Position numbers and translations under genes: made by a program. The notes beneath the pieces were generated by a model. The model did no database searches. It was not told where the DNA came from and worked only from the letters and a program-made list of their open reading frames with translations. A stretch of DNA of 64,000 nt from Pseudomonas lactis (GTDB taxonomy: Bacteria; Pseudomonadota; Gammaproteobacteria; Pseudomonadales; Pseudomonadaceae): NCBI RefSeq assembly GCF_001439845.1, contig NZ_JYLO01000009.1:248001-312000 (forward strand), written 5' to 3'. Positions 9,217 to 17,901 of the stretch are shown here, in pieces (the stretch's first letter is position 1; every line of letters starts with the position of its first letter).

Positions 9217-10476
9217 ATGCTAATCGCACTTGTGGTTTTGAACGCCCTTTATTTGATCTGCAGTCTGCTGTTCAACGCCGAGCTGCTCAACATGGCTGGC
9301 GCTGATATCCCCCTCCGAAAACTCGAAGTCCTTGAGACCTATAGCCAGATCCTGGCGGCGACGAGTATGTGCTTGCTGGTATGGCGAATCTGTTATCGAC
9401 GATACCAAGGCAAGGGGAGGGTGCTGTGGGTTTGGCTCGGAGCATCGGCTCTTGTCGTTACGCCGTTAACGTGGTGGTTTCAGGGTGCGGCACCGGATTG
9501 GATCGCAGAGCAGTTCCCCGGCTCGCTACGGGTCAGTAGCCTCTACGCATACGTCACCAAAAAGGGATTGCTCTATGACTCCCTGACTATTCCGCAGATC
9601 CCCTATAAGGCTTACAAGGATCAGGGAGAGGGGAAGGCTTTTATAGCAAACCTCGGCGTTCTGATGAGTGTTCAAGGCTCTTACGTCGAGCGCATCGACA
9701 GGAACTTCCAAGGCTTTTCAGCTGCTGTTTTTCGTGGCTACACCGTCCGTAATGGAGACGCGTTATACGAGCGCTTGCAAGAAACTGTCGTGCCCTCAGT
9801 CAGTGACATCAGCAGGGCGTATGCACAGCTTGAAGGTTTTCGTGCGGGAGGCATCTCGGGGAGTGAGTGGCGACCGATCAAATGGCCGAATGCAGGGGAA
9901 GATCTGGGATACCAGCCGACCATTGACGAGTACGCCCGGTCAATCAATCCCGGTGTGCGGACACGAGATGCTCTGGCCAACACCACCGAGGTTCGCCACA
10001 TGGCGAAGACCAAACTCGGTCCTCTCTATGTGAAGGGCATGAACCTTCTGGCTACGCGAGAGCAGTACCAGGCTTATCTGCCTGGCATTGCCGACAACAT
10101 GGCCTATGACGTCGCTCACACCGACATCCACGGGGCTGAAGGTTTGAACGTCCTCAAGAATATGTGGTTTATCCCCTTCTCCCTTCTTAGTGGGTTGTTC
10201 TTCGGCGGCATCAGTCTTGTGGTCTTGATCATCTCGGGTGTTGAGGCGCTTCGAAGCCTCCCCGGGCGAATTCGCTTCGTTCGACCGGTCGCCGTGATTT
10301 CGATCGTTATGCTGCCTCTCGTTGTTGGCAACGCAATTGTCGATAGCCCCGGTTATAGAGATGCGTTCAGGAGCTTGGGCAAACAGCCAGTTGTGCTTGC
10401 CACCGTTTTCCATTGGGCCATGTCCTCAGAAGCAATGCTTTACAACATTACAAGGCCTCTGCTGAAAGCAGAGTGA
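9217..10476 (+). CDS. Multi-pass inner-membrane protein of unknown function
   Basis: A 419-residue protein, not recognised. Hydrophobic segments at about residues 2-20, 45-60, 70-90, 310-335, 350-370 and 385-400 flank a large soluble middle (about 100-305), presumably periplasmic, rich in aromatic and charged residues. AAGGA lies before the ATG. It is the first gene of a tight plus-strand run (22 bp, 9 bp and 11 bp gaps to the following three genes), so the four products probably act together in the envelope. Confidence 0.72.
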   Translation: MLIALVVLNALYLICSLLFNAELLNMAGADIPLRKLEVLETYSQILAATSMCLLVWRICYRRYQGKGRVLWVWLGASALVVTPLTWWFQGAAPDWIAEQFPGSLRVSSLYAYVTKKGLLYDSLTIPQIPYKAYKDQGEGKAFIANLGVLMSVQGSYVERIDRNFQGFSAAVFRGYTVRNGDALYERLQETVVPSVSDISRAYAQLEGFRAGGISGSEWRPIKWPNAGEDLGYQPTIDEYARSINPGVRTRDALANTTEVRHMAKTKLGPLYVKGMNLLATREQYQAYLPGIADNMAYDVAHTDIHGAEGLNVLKNMWFIPFSLLSGLFFGGISLVVLIISGVEALRSLPGRIRFVRPVAVISIVMLPLVVGNAIVDSPGYRDAFRSLGKQPVVLATVFHWAMSSEAMLYNITRPLLKAE

Positions 10477-10498
10477 CCTACACAAAGGGAGAGTCACC

Positions 10499-11356
10499 GT
10501 GCGTAAAAAGTTTCTCGTTTCAGTACTGGCATTGACCATCGCAGCATCAACCTCTGGCTGCGCTGAGTTGGGTATCAACAAGCAACAGGCTGGCACCGCA
10601 GTGGGTGTCGTTGCTGGCGCTGTCATCGGGCAGTTCATCGGGAAAGGCAACGGACGGATCGTGGCAACCCTGGTCGGCGGTGCACTGGGCGGTTACATCG
10701 GTAACAAAATCGGTGCAAAACTGGATGAGCAGGATCAGCAGGCCCTAGCACAACGCACGCAAGATGCATTGAACGCGTCGCCGAGCGGGTCCAGTCTGCC
10801 CGTGTCCTGGACATCGGCCCATTCTGGCGCGTCGGCGGAGATCGTTCAGGGCAAAGAGTTCACCCAAACCAAAACGGTTGAAGTGAAACGTGCTCCGAAG
10901 ATCGTCGCCGTCCCTTCGATGAAGCTCATCAATGAACAGTACGTCACCAAAAGTAGTTCGAATGTGCGCGCCGCGCCTGAAAAAGGCGCAGACAAAGTGG
11001 GTGGTTTGAAACCTGGCACCGAGTTTACTGCCGTTGGTTCGACAGGCGACTGGATTCTTGTCGGCCGCAAGGGTGTAACTGTCGGCTACGTCCACAAAGA
11101 TTTGGTTGAACCAAAATCAGTAGCCGTTGCGAAGCGTGTGAAGTCCGCGGCCAACCTGGACGAGATGAACGTCGCTGCCGACAAGGAAACAAGGGCCTTC
11201 GATCTCGATTCGATCCCGACGTTGCCAACTCAGCAGGTCGCTGCTGAAACGTCTTGCCGGCCGGTGACCGTGAGCCTCAAAGCGGCCGACGGAAACACTG
11301 TGCAGGAGAAGAACACCTTCTGCAAACAAGCCAACGGCACCTGGGAACTCATCTAA
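10499..11356 (+). CDS. Glycine-zipper lipoprotein with SH3-like domain
   Basis: A 285-residue protein starting at GTG behind GGGAGAG. The N-terminus (LTIAASTSGC) is a good lipobox with cleavage before Cys-21. Residues 32-75 are a glycine-zipper segment (GTAVGVVAGAVIGQFIGKG, then GGALGGYIGNKIG) as in the 17-kDa surface antigen/Rickettsia type lipoproteins. Residues 150-200 resemble a bacterial SH3 domain (VTKSSSNVRAAPEKGADKVGGL, FTAVGSTGDWILVG), often peptidoglycan-binding. The C-terminal part has two cysteines likely to form a disulfide. It stands between a membrane protein and a Pro/Ala-rich protein in one operon. Confidence 0.8.
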   Translation: MRKKFLVSVLALTIAASTSGCAELGINKQQAGTAVGVVAGAVIGQFIGKGNGRIVATLVGGALGGYIGNKIGAKLDEQDQQALAQRTQDALNASPSGSSLPVSWTSAHSGASAEIVQGKEFTQTKTVEVKRAPKIVAVPSMKLINEQYVTKSSSNVRAAPEKGADKVGGLKPGTEFTAVGSTGDWILVGRKGVTVGYVHKDLVEPKSVAVAKRVKSAANLDEMNVAADKETRAFDLDSIPTLPTQQVAAETSCRPVTVSLKAADGNTVQEKNTFCKQANGTWELI

Positions 11357-11365
11357 GGAATCTTC

Positions 11366-13330
11366 ATGAAAAACCGCGCACTCGCTCTCGTTGTAGTGGG
11401 TGCTTGCGGCATCGCGCCGCAAGCCTGGGCTCACCAGCTCGCCTACTCGAAGACAGAACAGATCCAGGTGAACGTTGATGGTGAGGCGACATCCTGGTGC
11501 AAACCAGAAGTGGCCATCACCATGCAGCGCCCAACTTGGGATGACCAGAAGCCGCTGAACACGCTTCTATCGAAGCTCCCGTATATTCTCGGCCAGGAAT
11601 GCCCGACGGCCCAGGTCACCTGGAAAGCAGTCGACGCAAAGGGGGCGGTTTACGCCACCGGCGCGGGCAATGCGAGCAATCTGGGCCTGGCCACGCTGAC
11701 TTCACCGACTGCCGCTACGGCCGCTGCCGCGCCCGCTGTTTCGGTAGCCCCCGTGGCTTCTCCTCCTACTCCACCAGCAGCTGTGGCGGCTGCATCTGTA
11801 CTACCAGCCGCCGCTGCGCCTACTGAGCCTGCCGGTGCAGCGCCTGTGGTTGCTGCACCGGCCCCAGCGCCTGTAACGGCACCTGTGATACCACAACCAG
11901 CACCAGAGGCTTCACCCGTGCCAGTGCAACCGGTGCCGGTGGCTAAAGTACCTGTGACGGTTGCCCCTGTAGCTGCAGTGGCCACAGTATCTGTGGAGGC
12001 AACTCCAGCCGCCGCCCCTAAGCCTGCCGCTCCAGCTGAAGCGCCGGCCGCTGTTGCTGCCGTTCCTACTGGTGACTTCGGTCGCTCATTGGTGCTGGCC
12101 AACCAGAACCTGATGGGGATTACCGACGGAAGCGGATGCAAATGGGTTATCAGTAAGTCGGTAACTGATGGGTCCGATCCAAGTCTGTCCTTTGCGTCGA
12201 CACCCGCCATGCCTTGCACTGCATCAGGCTATGCCGAGGGGTCCTATGACAAGTTGCGTTGGGCGGTACCGAACACCTATCGCGGTGATACCTGGTCAAA
12301 AACAACCGTGCACCCAAGCGGTCTGATGTTCAACCAGGCACTGGTCCAAGCGGTGAAAGGCAAGGCGCTTTCTTTCCTGAATAGCCGGGCAGACCAAGCA
12401 CTCTTTCAGGTGGGTGAACTGCCTGCGCGTAACATGAAGGTGTATTTGGCCTTTGAGCGCCCCAACTACCGTGTTCTGTCGCCGTTCTCCAGTGATCCGT
12501 ATTATGTAGTGATCACTGCAGATGAGGCATTTGCGCTTGATGCGGTTGAGTTGAAGCGCGCTGTGGTTGAGGTCTACCAACTGGTGAAGGCAACGTCGCC
12601 AACGACCGTCGGCCTGTCGAACCTCTTCTTCGCCAAGAACTTCGAAGCCCTTTACCCCGAGGGATACGCGTCGGAAACCAAAGACAGCATTCTCAAAACG
12701 CGTATGGGCGAGAACCGTGGTGAGTTTTACTTCGATGCTCGCCAAGGCAATAACTTCGCCCTGCGTCGCGAGGAGATCCGCCTGAGAGAAGTACGTCGTC
12801 TGCAGCAGCAAATGGCTGAGCTGCACACACGCGTCTTGGCGCGTTACGAACAACTCAAATCCGGGATGAAGGAATTCGAAGGTCGGGAGGCTGAAGCGCT
12901 GGCGCAGATGGCCGGCATCAAAGTCACCTTCCCATCGCCGATCGCAATGCAGGACCCGAACTCTTCAAAGTCCGCTGTGCCGATGATGATTCACGTCACT
13001 GGAAAGAGCGGCGACTACTACGAGGTCGATTTCCCACGTAAGGGGCGTGTACAGACTGATGCTGAACTGGAGAGCCAGTGGTACGTGCTGCCGGCGGCAA
13101 ACATGACACCCTTCCTGCCGCTCGAAGACGGTCGCGCCGTTCCTACGTATCGCGTGTATACCGCTGGCGCGGCTGAGGTCTGCAAGCAAGACCACTGTGC
13201 TGACAGAGTGTCATTTGGTGCCGTACTGGCCAAGGAATTTCCTGGCGCCGGGATCGACTTCAACTGGACGCCTGCAGTCTCTCAGCAGCACGTGATTGAT
13301 TGGCAGCAAGCATCCGCTCAAATTCAGTAA
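11366..13330 (+). CDS. Exported protein with long Ala/Pro/Val-rich linker, unknown function
   Basis: A 654-residue protein with a signal peptide (GIAPQAWA, cleavage near residue 23), an N-terminal domain of about 85 residues (QLAYSKTEQIQVNVDGEATSWC), then a linker of some 130 residues made almost only of Ala, Pro and Val (about 110-235), and a large C-terminal domain from residue 240 with DFGRSLVLANQNLMGITDGSG and a charged coiled-coil at about 470-510 (LREVRRLQQQMAELHTRVLARYE). The linker resembles those that span the periplasm in TonB-like proteins. AAGGA precedes the ATG. Not recognised as a named family. Confidence 0.72.
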   Translation: MKNRALALVVVGACGIAPQAWAHQLAYSKTEQIQVNVDGEATSWCKPEVAITMQRPTWDDQKPLNTLLSKLPYILGQECPTAQVTWKAVDAKGAVYATGAGNASNLGLATLTSPTAATAAAAPAVSVAPVASPPTPPAAVAAASVLPAAAAPTEPAGAAPVVAAPAPAPVTAPVIPQPAPEASPVPVQPVPVAKVPVTVAPVAAVATVSVEATPAAAPKPAAPAEAPAAVAAVPTGDFGRSLVLANQNLMGITDGSGCKWVISKSVTDGSDPSLSFASTPAMPCTASGYAEGSYDKLRWAVPNTYRGDTWSKTTVHPSGLMFNQALVQAVKGKALSFLNSRADQALFQVGELPARNMKVYLAFERPNYRVLSPFSSDPYYVVITADEAFALDAVELKRAVVEVYQLVKATSPTTVGLSNLFFAKNFEALYPEGYASETKDSILKTRMGENRGEFYFDARQGNNFALRREEIRLREVRRLQQQMAELHTRVLARYEQLKSGMKEFEGREAEALAQMAGIKVTFPSPIAMQDPNSSKSAVPMMIHVTGKSGDYYEVDFPRKGRVQTDAELESQWYVLPAANMTPFLPLEDGRAVPTYRVYTAGAAEVCKQDHCADRVSFGAVLAKEFPGAGIDFNWTPAVSQQHVIDWQQASAQIQ

Positions 13331-13341
13331 GGCAACCGACT

Positions 13342-14553
13342 ATGAAAACGATGAACAAGAAGCACATCCTCATCGCCGCTGCGGTCGCCGGTATTGCGAT
13401 TCTTGCAGCTGGTGTGGGGTTATCGAGCTCCGGCAAGAAGCAAGCGCTGCGTCAGTACGATGAGATGAAGGAACAGTACTTCCTAGAAAACGTCCTGAGC
13501 GAGGGAGATATTTCCTATTCCTTCTGGTCGGGAAACGTCACCGTTGAAACACCAGAAATCCGCCTGGTTGCAGCAGAGACCAACGGCGCAGATAAATTCC
13601 TCAAAGGGATTATGGGGCTGCTCGGTGGAATGGACTCCGGGGCAAAAGAGTCTGCCCTGGTCGAATGGTCACGGTATCTGCTTTCGACCAGTACTGGTGG
13701 CGGCCGTGCCGGTGGCGTTTACTTGAAGGCCGACGCCCTCAAGGTTAGCCGCGAAGGTGATAACAAGAAGGGCGAGATTCATGTCCAATTGTTGGGCATG
13801 GACATGAGTTCTCCTTACCTGTCGCACAAAGGCACGGATGTGGTCCTGCCCTCGGAAGTAGCGGATGAGATCCAGCCGCGCGCGGAGATGGATCAGTACG
13901 GAGGCGTGGTCAAGTCGCCCTACTCGTGGGGTAGCAATATCGTCCAACGTCTGCCGTTCACTGGTGCATTTATCATCGGCGCTACAGGGCAGTTCGGCAC
14001 CAAAGTTGACTTGGACTTCAAGCTCACGCGCTCCAGCGACGGCGAAGGCTCGGTCGAGTTTGTAGTGGTGCATCGTAATGACGGCAGTGAAGTTGGCCGG
14101 ATTGTACGCGAGGCTAAATTTGCGTCCATCCCAGAGCTTGACGATGTCCAGGTGCAACTCAAGAGCGCGCTAAGTGGCTTCATCATGGGGGCTTACAGTA
14201 CGTCCATGGGCCAGGCCGTAATTGCGGAAGCCGCAGGTGACTTTGCTCGTAAGACCAAGGTGTACAGCTACTCGCTGACCTACAAAGGCTTCGACCAGTT
14301 AAAGGAGTCGTTCGACGAATTCAAGGCCGCTACCAAGCGTGAGGAGTTCACCGGCTTTTGCAATGAAACAGGCCTATCAGGTTATCAGAGTGACTTTGGA
14401 GTCAAGGGCAAGGATCACAGCGATTCGGAGTGCGCGATCGCTCAAAAGCTGGCTACCGATGCCAAGTTTGAAGAGTCCTACATTTTCAAGGAGGACAAGT
14501 CGTTATTTTCTGGCCTTTTCGTGAGCAAAAGCTTCACGCTTGAGACGAACTGA
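13342..14553 (+). CDS. Single-pass membrane-anchored protein of unknown function
   Basis: The ATG at 13342 gives 403 residues; the frame is open further upstream into the previous gene, but this start lies 11 bp after that stop and begins directly before the hydrophobic segment (IAAAVAGIAILAAGVGL, about residues 9-26). The rest is soluble and probably periplasmic, rich in beta-strand-like stretches, with two cysteines near the end (FCNETGLSGYQSDFG, SECAIAQ). The overall plan recalls the DUF945/YdgA group but the match is too weak to assign. Last gene of the tight four-gene run. Confidence 0.68.
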   Translation: MKTMNKKHILIAAAVAGIAILAAGVGLSSSGKKQALRQYDEMKEQYFLENVLSEGDISYSFWSGNVTVETPEIRLVAAETNGADKFLKGIMGLLGGMDSGAKESALVEWSRYLLSTSTGGGRAGGVYLKADALKVSREGDNKKGEIHVQLLGMDMSSPYLSHKGTDVVLPSEVADEIQPRAEMDQYGGVVKSPYSWGSNIVQRLPFTGAFIIGATGQFGTKVDLDFKLTRSSDGEGSVEFVVVHRNDGSEVGRIVREAKFASIPELDDVQVQLKSALSGFIMGAYSTSMGQAVIAEAAGDFARKTKVYSYSLTYKGFDQLKESFDEFKAATKREEFTGFCNETGLSGYQSDFGVKGKDHSDSECAIAQKLATDAKFEESYIFKEDKSLFSGLFVSKSFTLETN

Positions 14554-14636
14554 TCATCAAGTTTCCTAGAACCTGGAGTACGGTCCGCCGTACTCCACGG
14601 TCACTAAAAAAATCTCAAGACAAAGGTAAGAATTTC

Positions 14637-15113
14637 ATGACGAGTGTTTCCAAATGGGCAATCATGGCGTTCTGCTTGATGCTGCTGGCTGGTTGCGGTT
14701 CAAGCCAGGACAAAGCTGAAGAATTGGTCAAGTTGATGGGCATGGACGTCCAATACAAGATGGTAGTGCAAGTCGCAACGTCGGGTTATGCATCCAAATA
14801 TCGCGAAGTCGCGCCAGAAAAAATCAAGGCCGTGATCGAGGACAACATTTCCCAGGACCTCTTGAAAGATACCTTGGTCCAGGTATATGCGAATCACTTT
14901 GATGCCGACGAGCTCGAACTGATGATCGAGGCCAACAAGCATCCTGATCAGGCGATGAAAATTATTATGAGCTCTAAGGACGGCATGAAGCTGGCAAAAA
15001 AATCCATGGACGTCCAGGTGGATCTGCAGCGTGATATGGCCAAGGCGTTCGAGGATCGCGATGAGGACATTGTCGACGAACTGGACGACCTCCGAAAGGA
15101 TGCCCGCGGCTGA
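14637..15113 (+). CDS. Small lipoprotein, DUF2059-like
   Basis: A 158-residue protein with a clear lipobox (LMLLAGC, Cys-20). The remainder is helical and charged, with DKAEELVKLMGMDVQYKMVV and a later LLKDTLVQVYANHFDADELELMI block that resembles DUF2059 proteins (helical periplasmic proteins without known function). AAAGGTAAG precedes the ATG. Separated from the previous gene by 83 bp, so it may have its own promoter or be co-transcribed. Confidence 0.72.
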   Translation: MTSVSKWAIMAFCLMLLAGCGSSQDKAEELVKLMGMDVQYKMVVQVATSGYASKYREVAPEKIKAVIEDNISQDLLKDTLVQVYANHFDADELELMIEANKHPDQAMKIIMSSKDGMKLAKKSMDVQVDLQRDMAKAFEDRDEDIVDELDDLRKDARG

Positions 15114-15197
15114 TCCTTCATTTGCTCCGAACCACGGTAATCGACGCGGCTACTACGAACAGTTCGAGGTAGCGTTTGGCAATTCATGGAGGGTGGG

Positions 15198-15623
15198 ATG
15201 AGGTTTATTTTGGTAATGCTGCTGGTGCTCAGCGGCTTCGCTCACGCCGGTTGCGGCAGCATCAACAACGACGATCAACGCGCCTACTGCTATGTCAAAG
15301 AGGGGAATGGGAGCTGCGCGAGCATTAAGGACGACGATCTGCGCGCTACCTGCTATGTGGAGGCCGGCAATGGCAGTTGTGCGAGTATCCGTGATGATGA
15401 CAAACGCAAATACTGCTACGTGAAAGAGGGCAACGGAAGCTGTGCAAGCATCAACAATGACGACTTACGTAACGCCTGCTACGTCGAAACAGGCAACGGG
15501 AGTTGCGCGAGTATCCGTGACGACGATCAGCGATACTTGTGCTACGCCAAGACTGGCAATGGCAGCTGCGGGAGCATCAAAAACGATGACTTACGACGTC
15601 AGTGTGAAATGGTAAAGCGCTGA
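15198..15623 (+). CDS. Secreted cysteine-rich protein of six 21-residue repeats
   Basis: The ATG at 15198 follows GGAGG and gives 141 residues; an ATG 12 bases earlier has no ribosome site. A signal peptide (LVMLLVLSGFAHAG) is followed by six tandem 21-residue repeats of the form GNGSCASI-xx-DD-x-R-xx-CYV, each with two cysteines, almost nothing else. The repeats differ by conservative changes (Asn/Asp, Lys/Arg), which suggests selection as protein. Twelve regularly spaced cysteines would allow a stacked disulfide rod in the periplasm. Similar GNGSCAS-type proteins occur as hypothetical proteins in Pseudomonas; no function is known. A bidirectional terminator follows. Confidence 0.75.
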   Translation: MRFILVMLLVLSGFAHAGCGSINNDDQRAYCYVKEGNGSCASIKDDDLRATCYVEAGNGSCASIRDDDKRKYCYVKEGNGSCASINNDDLRNACYVETGNGSCASIRDDDQRYLCYAKTGNGSCGSIKNDDLRRQCEMVKR

Positions 15624-15666
15624 CTGGCTTGCTTTAGCCAGGCCGGATAAAGGAATCTCACCTACA

Positions 15667-15700
15667 AAAAATGCCAGTCAGGTAACTGACTGGCATTTTT
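15667..15700. terminator. Bidirectional rho-independent terminator
   Basis: Two 15-base arms (AAAAATGCCAGTCAG and its complement) around a GTAA loop, with A-run and T-run on the two sides, between the convergent repeat-protein gene and the DUF1523 gene. Confidence 0.93.
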
Positions 15701-15751
15701 CATTCTGCGGCTAACGATCTTCCAAGCTGAAAAGGCGAGTGGTTCAACCGC

Positions 15752-16294
15752 TCAACCCAGTACTTCGCCCCTGGACTTGCGCTTGAATCGCCGGCGCAGG
15801 AAAAACACCACAAACAAAATAAGCAGCGTTCCTACGGTGAGGAAAATCGTGTTGAACCAAGGAAACGGCTCTTCGCGACTGTTCGTGGCTTCGATGTCTG
15901 TTATGTTTGGGAACACGGACAAGATTTGAATGCGCCAGCCGTAATAACGAATGAGAGCCAGCTGCTGGGCATCTCGTGAGTAACCCTGGGCCTTTGCCTG
16001 AATGTCGGCCGAGTCAAACTTGAAGTACCACGGAAAACTCCACCCGGTATCTTCATTGCGATAGACCATTACGTTTTTCGATGTTGGGTGTTCAGTGTTA
16101 ATGAAATACACATCCCGGGTAGGGCCGTCTGCTGGGTTTTCAGCATTGATGACGCCGTCATCGTCCACACGTTTTACCTCAACGCCGGTGATGGCCACCA
16201 CGTCGTACTGCGGTAAAACATAAAACAGACCCAGTCCCGCACCAGTGATTACGAGCAAGATTGCGCAGATAACCACCCCTTTAATCCACTTCAT
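15752..16294 (-). CDS. DUF1523 family membrane protein
   Basis: A 180-residue protein with a membrane segment at each end (about residues 5-28 and 146-166) and a soluble middle. The middle has the DUF1523 pattern (YDVVAITGVEVKRVDDDG, RDVYFINTE, VYRNEDTGWSFPWYFKFDSAD). The Arg/Lys-rich tail after the second membrane segment would be cytosolic. Function of DUF1523 is unknown. Alone on the minus strand, 199 bp downstream of the next minus gene; it may be co-transcribed with it. Confidence 0.82.
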   Translation of the reverse strand: MKWIKGVVICAILLVITGAGLGLFYVLPQYDVVAITGVEVKRVDDDGVINAENPADGPTRDVYFINTEHPTSKNVMVYRNEDTGWSFPWYFKFDSADIQAKAQGYSRDAQQLALIRYYGWRIQILSVFPNITDIEATNSREEPFPWFNTIFLTVGTLLILFVVFFLRRRFKRKSRGEVLG

Positions 16295-16493
16295 TTATGT
16301 GCTCCATTTTGATCGTCGAATTCTGCCCCAATTAGATCTTGGGTTTTCACCTTTGACCGCTGGGGTGCTACTAAACTTGGTTAGCAAATGTGTAGGTGCT
16401 GCAGTGATAGTAACGACGACTCAAAAAAAGCCCAGGAAATCTCCCAGGCTACTTGTTTTCTGAAGAACGCGATCGCGTTCCGATCACCCTGGC

Positions 16494-17663
16494 TTATGCA
16501 GGTGCTGTGTCAAATTCCAGGCATTCGGAAAGTGAGGTGAACTCAGGTCGCCGGCAGACCCAGGCAGTAAAAGCGGTGTAAGCCACCGTTAAGCCTGTGA
16601 TCAGAGCCATTGTTTGCTTCTTCTCTCGACTGTTTCTCGCAGCAGCACGCACTTGAGATTCACCTTTGCGTCGAGCACTGTTCGAAAAGAGAGACGCGAT
16701 CAGCATTCCAATCACCGCATAGAACACGGTGATGAGAGTGAGCTTGGCAACAATAACTAGGGTGATACTCAGAGCTCCCTGGTTTGTCCGGAAGGTCGCG
16801 AATACGGCGTATGCAATGGCCAAGATAATCCCGGTACCCAACGCTATCCCTGAGACCAAGCCAGGCATTTCAAGCCAACGAAGGATCAGAGCCGAAACGG
16901 CACCGATCGCGGGCAGCGCATTCGTGATCGCAGCATCGGTGTAGTCGGTGTAGATCGTGGCAGCCTCTGTGTGGTGTCTCCAGATCGCCAGGCAGGTGAT
17001 CATAGAACCTATCAAGAGCGTGTATTTCCATGTCGGGCCTGCCCAGAAGGCCTGCCACATGCGTAACACTGCTGGTTTCTCAGCTACAGACTCAGCAGGG
17101 CGCACTTGCTGTGCCGAAACCACATAGGCTGGGCTCTGAGAGGAGAGCGCCGGTTGCACACTTTGAGACGGTGTCTGAGCCACCTGATGCTGCTGAGCAG
17201 ATTGCTGTCTTTGTTGACGGGATTGTTCCTGAGCGATCCGGTACTGCTCATCTCTTTGGGAGCTGGCAAGTTCCTCTGCCTGGCGCTGAGCTTCATACTC
17301 ATCTTTGCGCAGCTTCTCTTCTGCAGCGTATGCCTTACTTTTTTCAACGCGTGAGTAATTATCCAGAAAGGTGACACGAGCTCCCATGGTTTGATCGAGA
17401 CACTTCTGGGTGGTGCACTGATCTCGTACGGACAGCCACTCGCGTTGTGACTGGCGCAGATCATCCGGGTGCTCTGTTTCAGCGAGGACTTTTTGATAGG
17501 CTCGATCGAGAATACTGTCGACGCCACTCAGATAGCCGTCTTTACAGATGCTGGACTCCGCGAAATTTGCAGCCTTTGAACAATCAAAGCTCGCTGCCAT
17601 TGAGCTACTAGTAACCAATGCCAGCGTAAGTGCGAGAGCGTTGCGAATTATCATCCGGTTCAT
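16494..17663 (-). CDS. Exported DUF1311 (LprI-like) protein with C-terminal membrane domain, second copy
   Basis: A 389-residue paralog of the protein at 3614-4588: signal peptide (residues 1-24), DUF1311/LprI-like domain (FDCSKAANFAESSICKD, QREWLSVRDQCTTQKCL), a Gln/Ser-rich coiled-coil linker absent from the first copy (about residues 120-195), then membrane segments containing the shared YTDYTDAAI motif. Two copies at opposite ends of the cargo block in opposite orientation suggest duplication or repeated recruitment. Role unknown; LprI-type domains can inhibit lysozyme, which is only a family hint. Confidence 0.78.
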   Translation of the reverse strand: MNRMIIRNALALTLALVTSSSMAASFDCSKAANFAESSICKDGYLSGVDSILDRAYQKVLAETEHPDDLRQSQREWLSVRDQCTTQKCLDQTMGARVTFLDNYSRVEKSKAYAAEEKLRKDEYEAQRQAEELASSQRDEQYRIAQEQSRQQRQQSAQQHQVAQTPSQSVQPALSSQSPAYVVSAQQVRPAESVAEKPAVLRMWQAFWAGPTWKYTLLIGSMITCLAIWRHHTEAATIYTDYTDAAITNALPAIGAVSALILRWLEMPGLVSGIALGTGIILAIAYAVFATFRTNQGALSITLVIVAKLTLITVFYAVIGMLIASLFSNSARRKGESQVRAAARNSREKKQTMALITGLTVAYTAFTAWVCRRPEFTSLSECLEFDTAPA

Positions 17664-17901
17664 CCCTAATTCCGTTATTCAGTGCCCGTAGCAGGGCATA
17701 GTGGTATCGGCCGGGCATGTGAATACGTGAGGAGAACATGCATGCTCGTGTGGACGCGTCAGTTAAAGTCTTGAGCAGCAGCATTTCCTTCCCGGGGAAT
17801 TTTTGTTGTCAGATGCCGACGTTGACAGGGCTGTACTACCAGCCCATCTTTCCTAGAAGAACGTCACCCGTTGTGGAACATAGCCGGTCAAGAGGCTACC
17901 T

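Noticed and set aside
11650..12219. Minus-strand Ala/Gly-rich 189-residue frame
   Set aside because: It is the antisense of the Ala/Pro/Val linker of the plus-strand gene; such low-complexity GC-rich stretches leave the opposite strand open.
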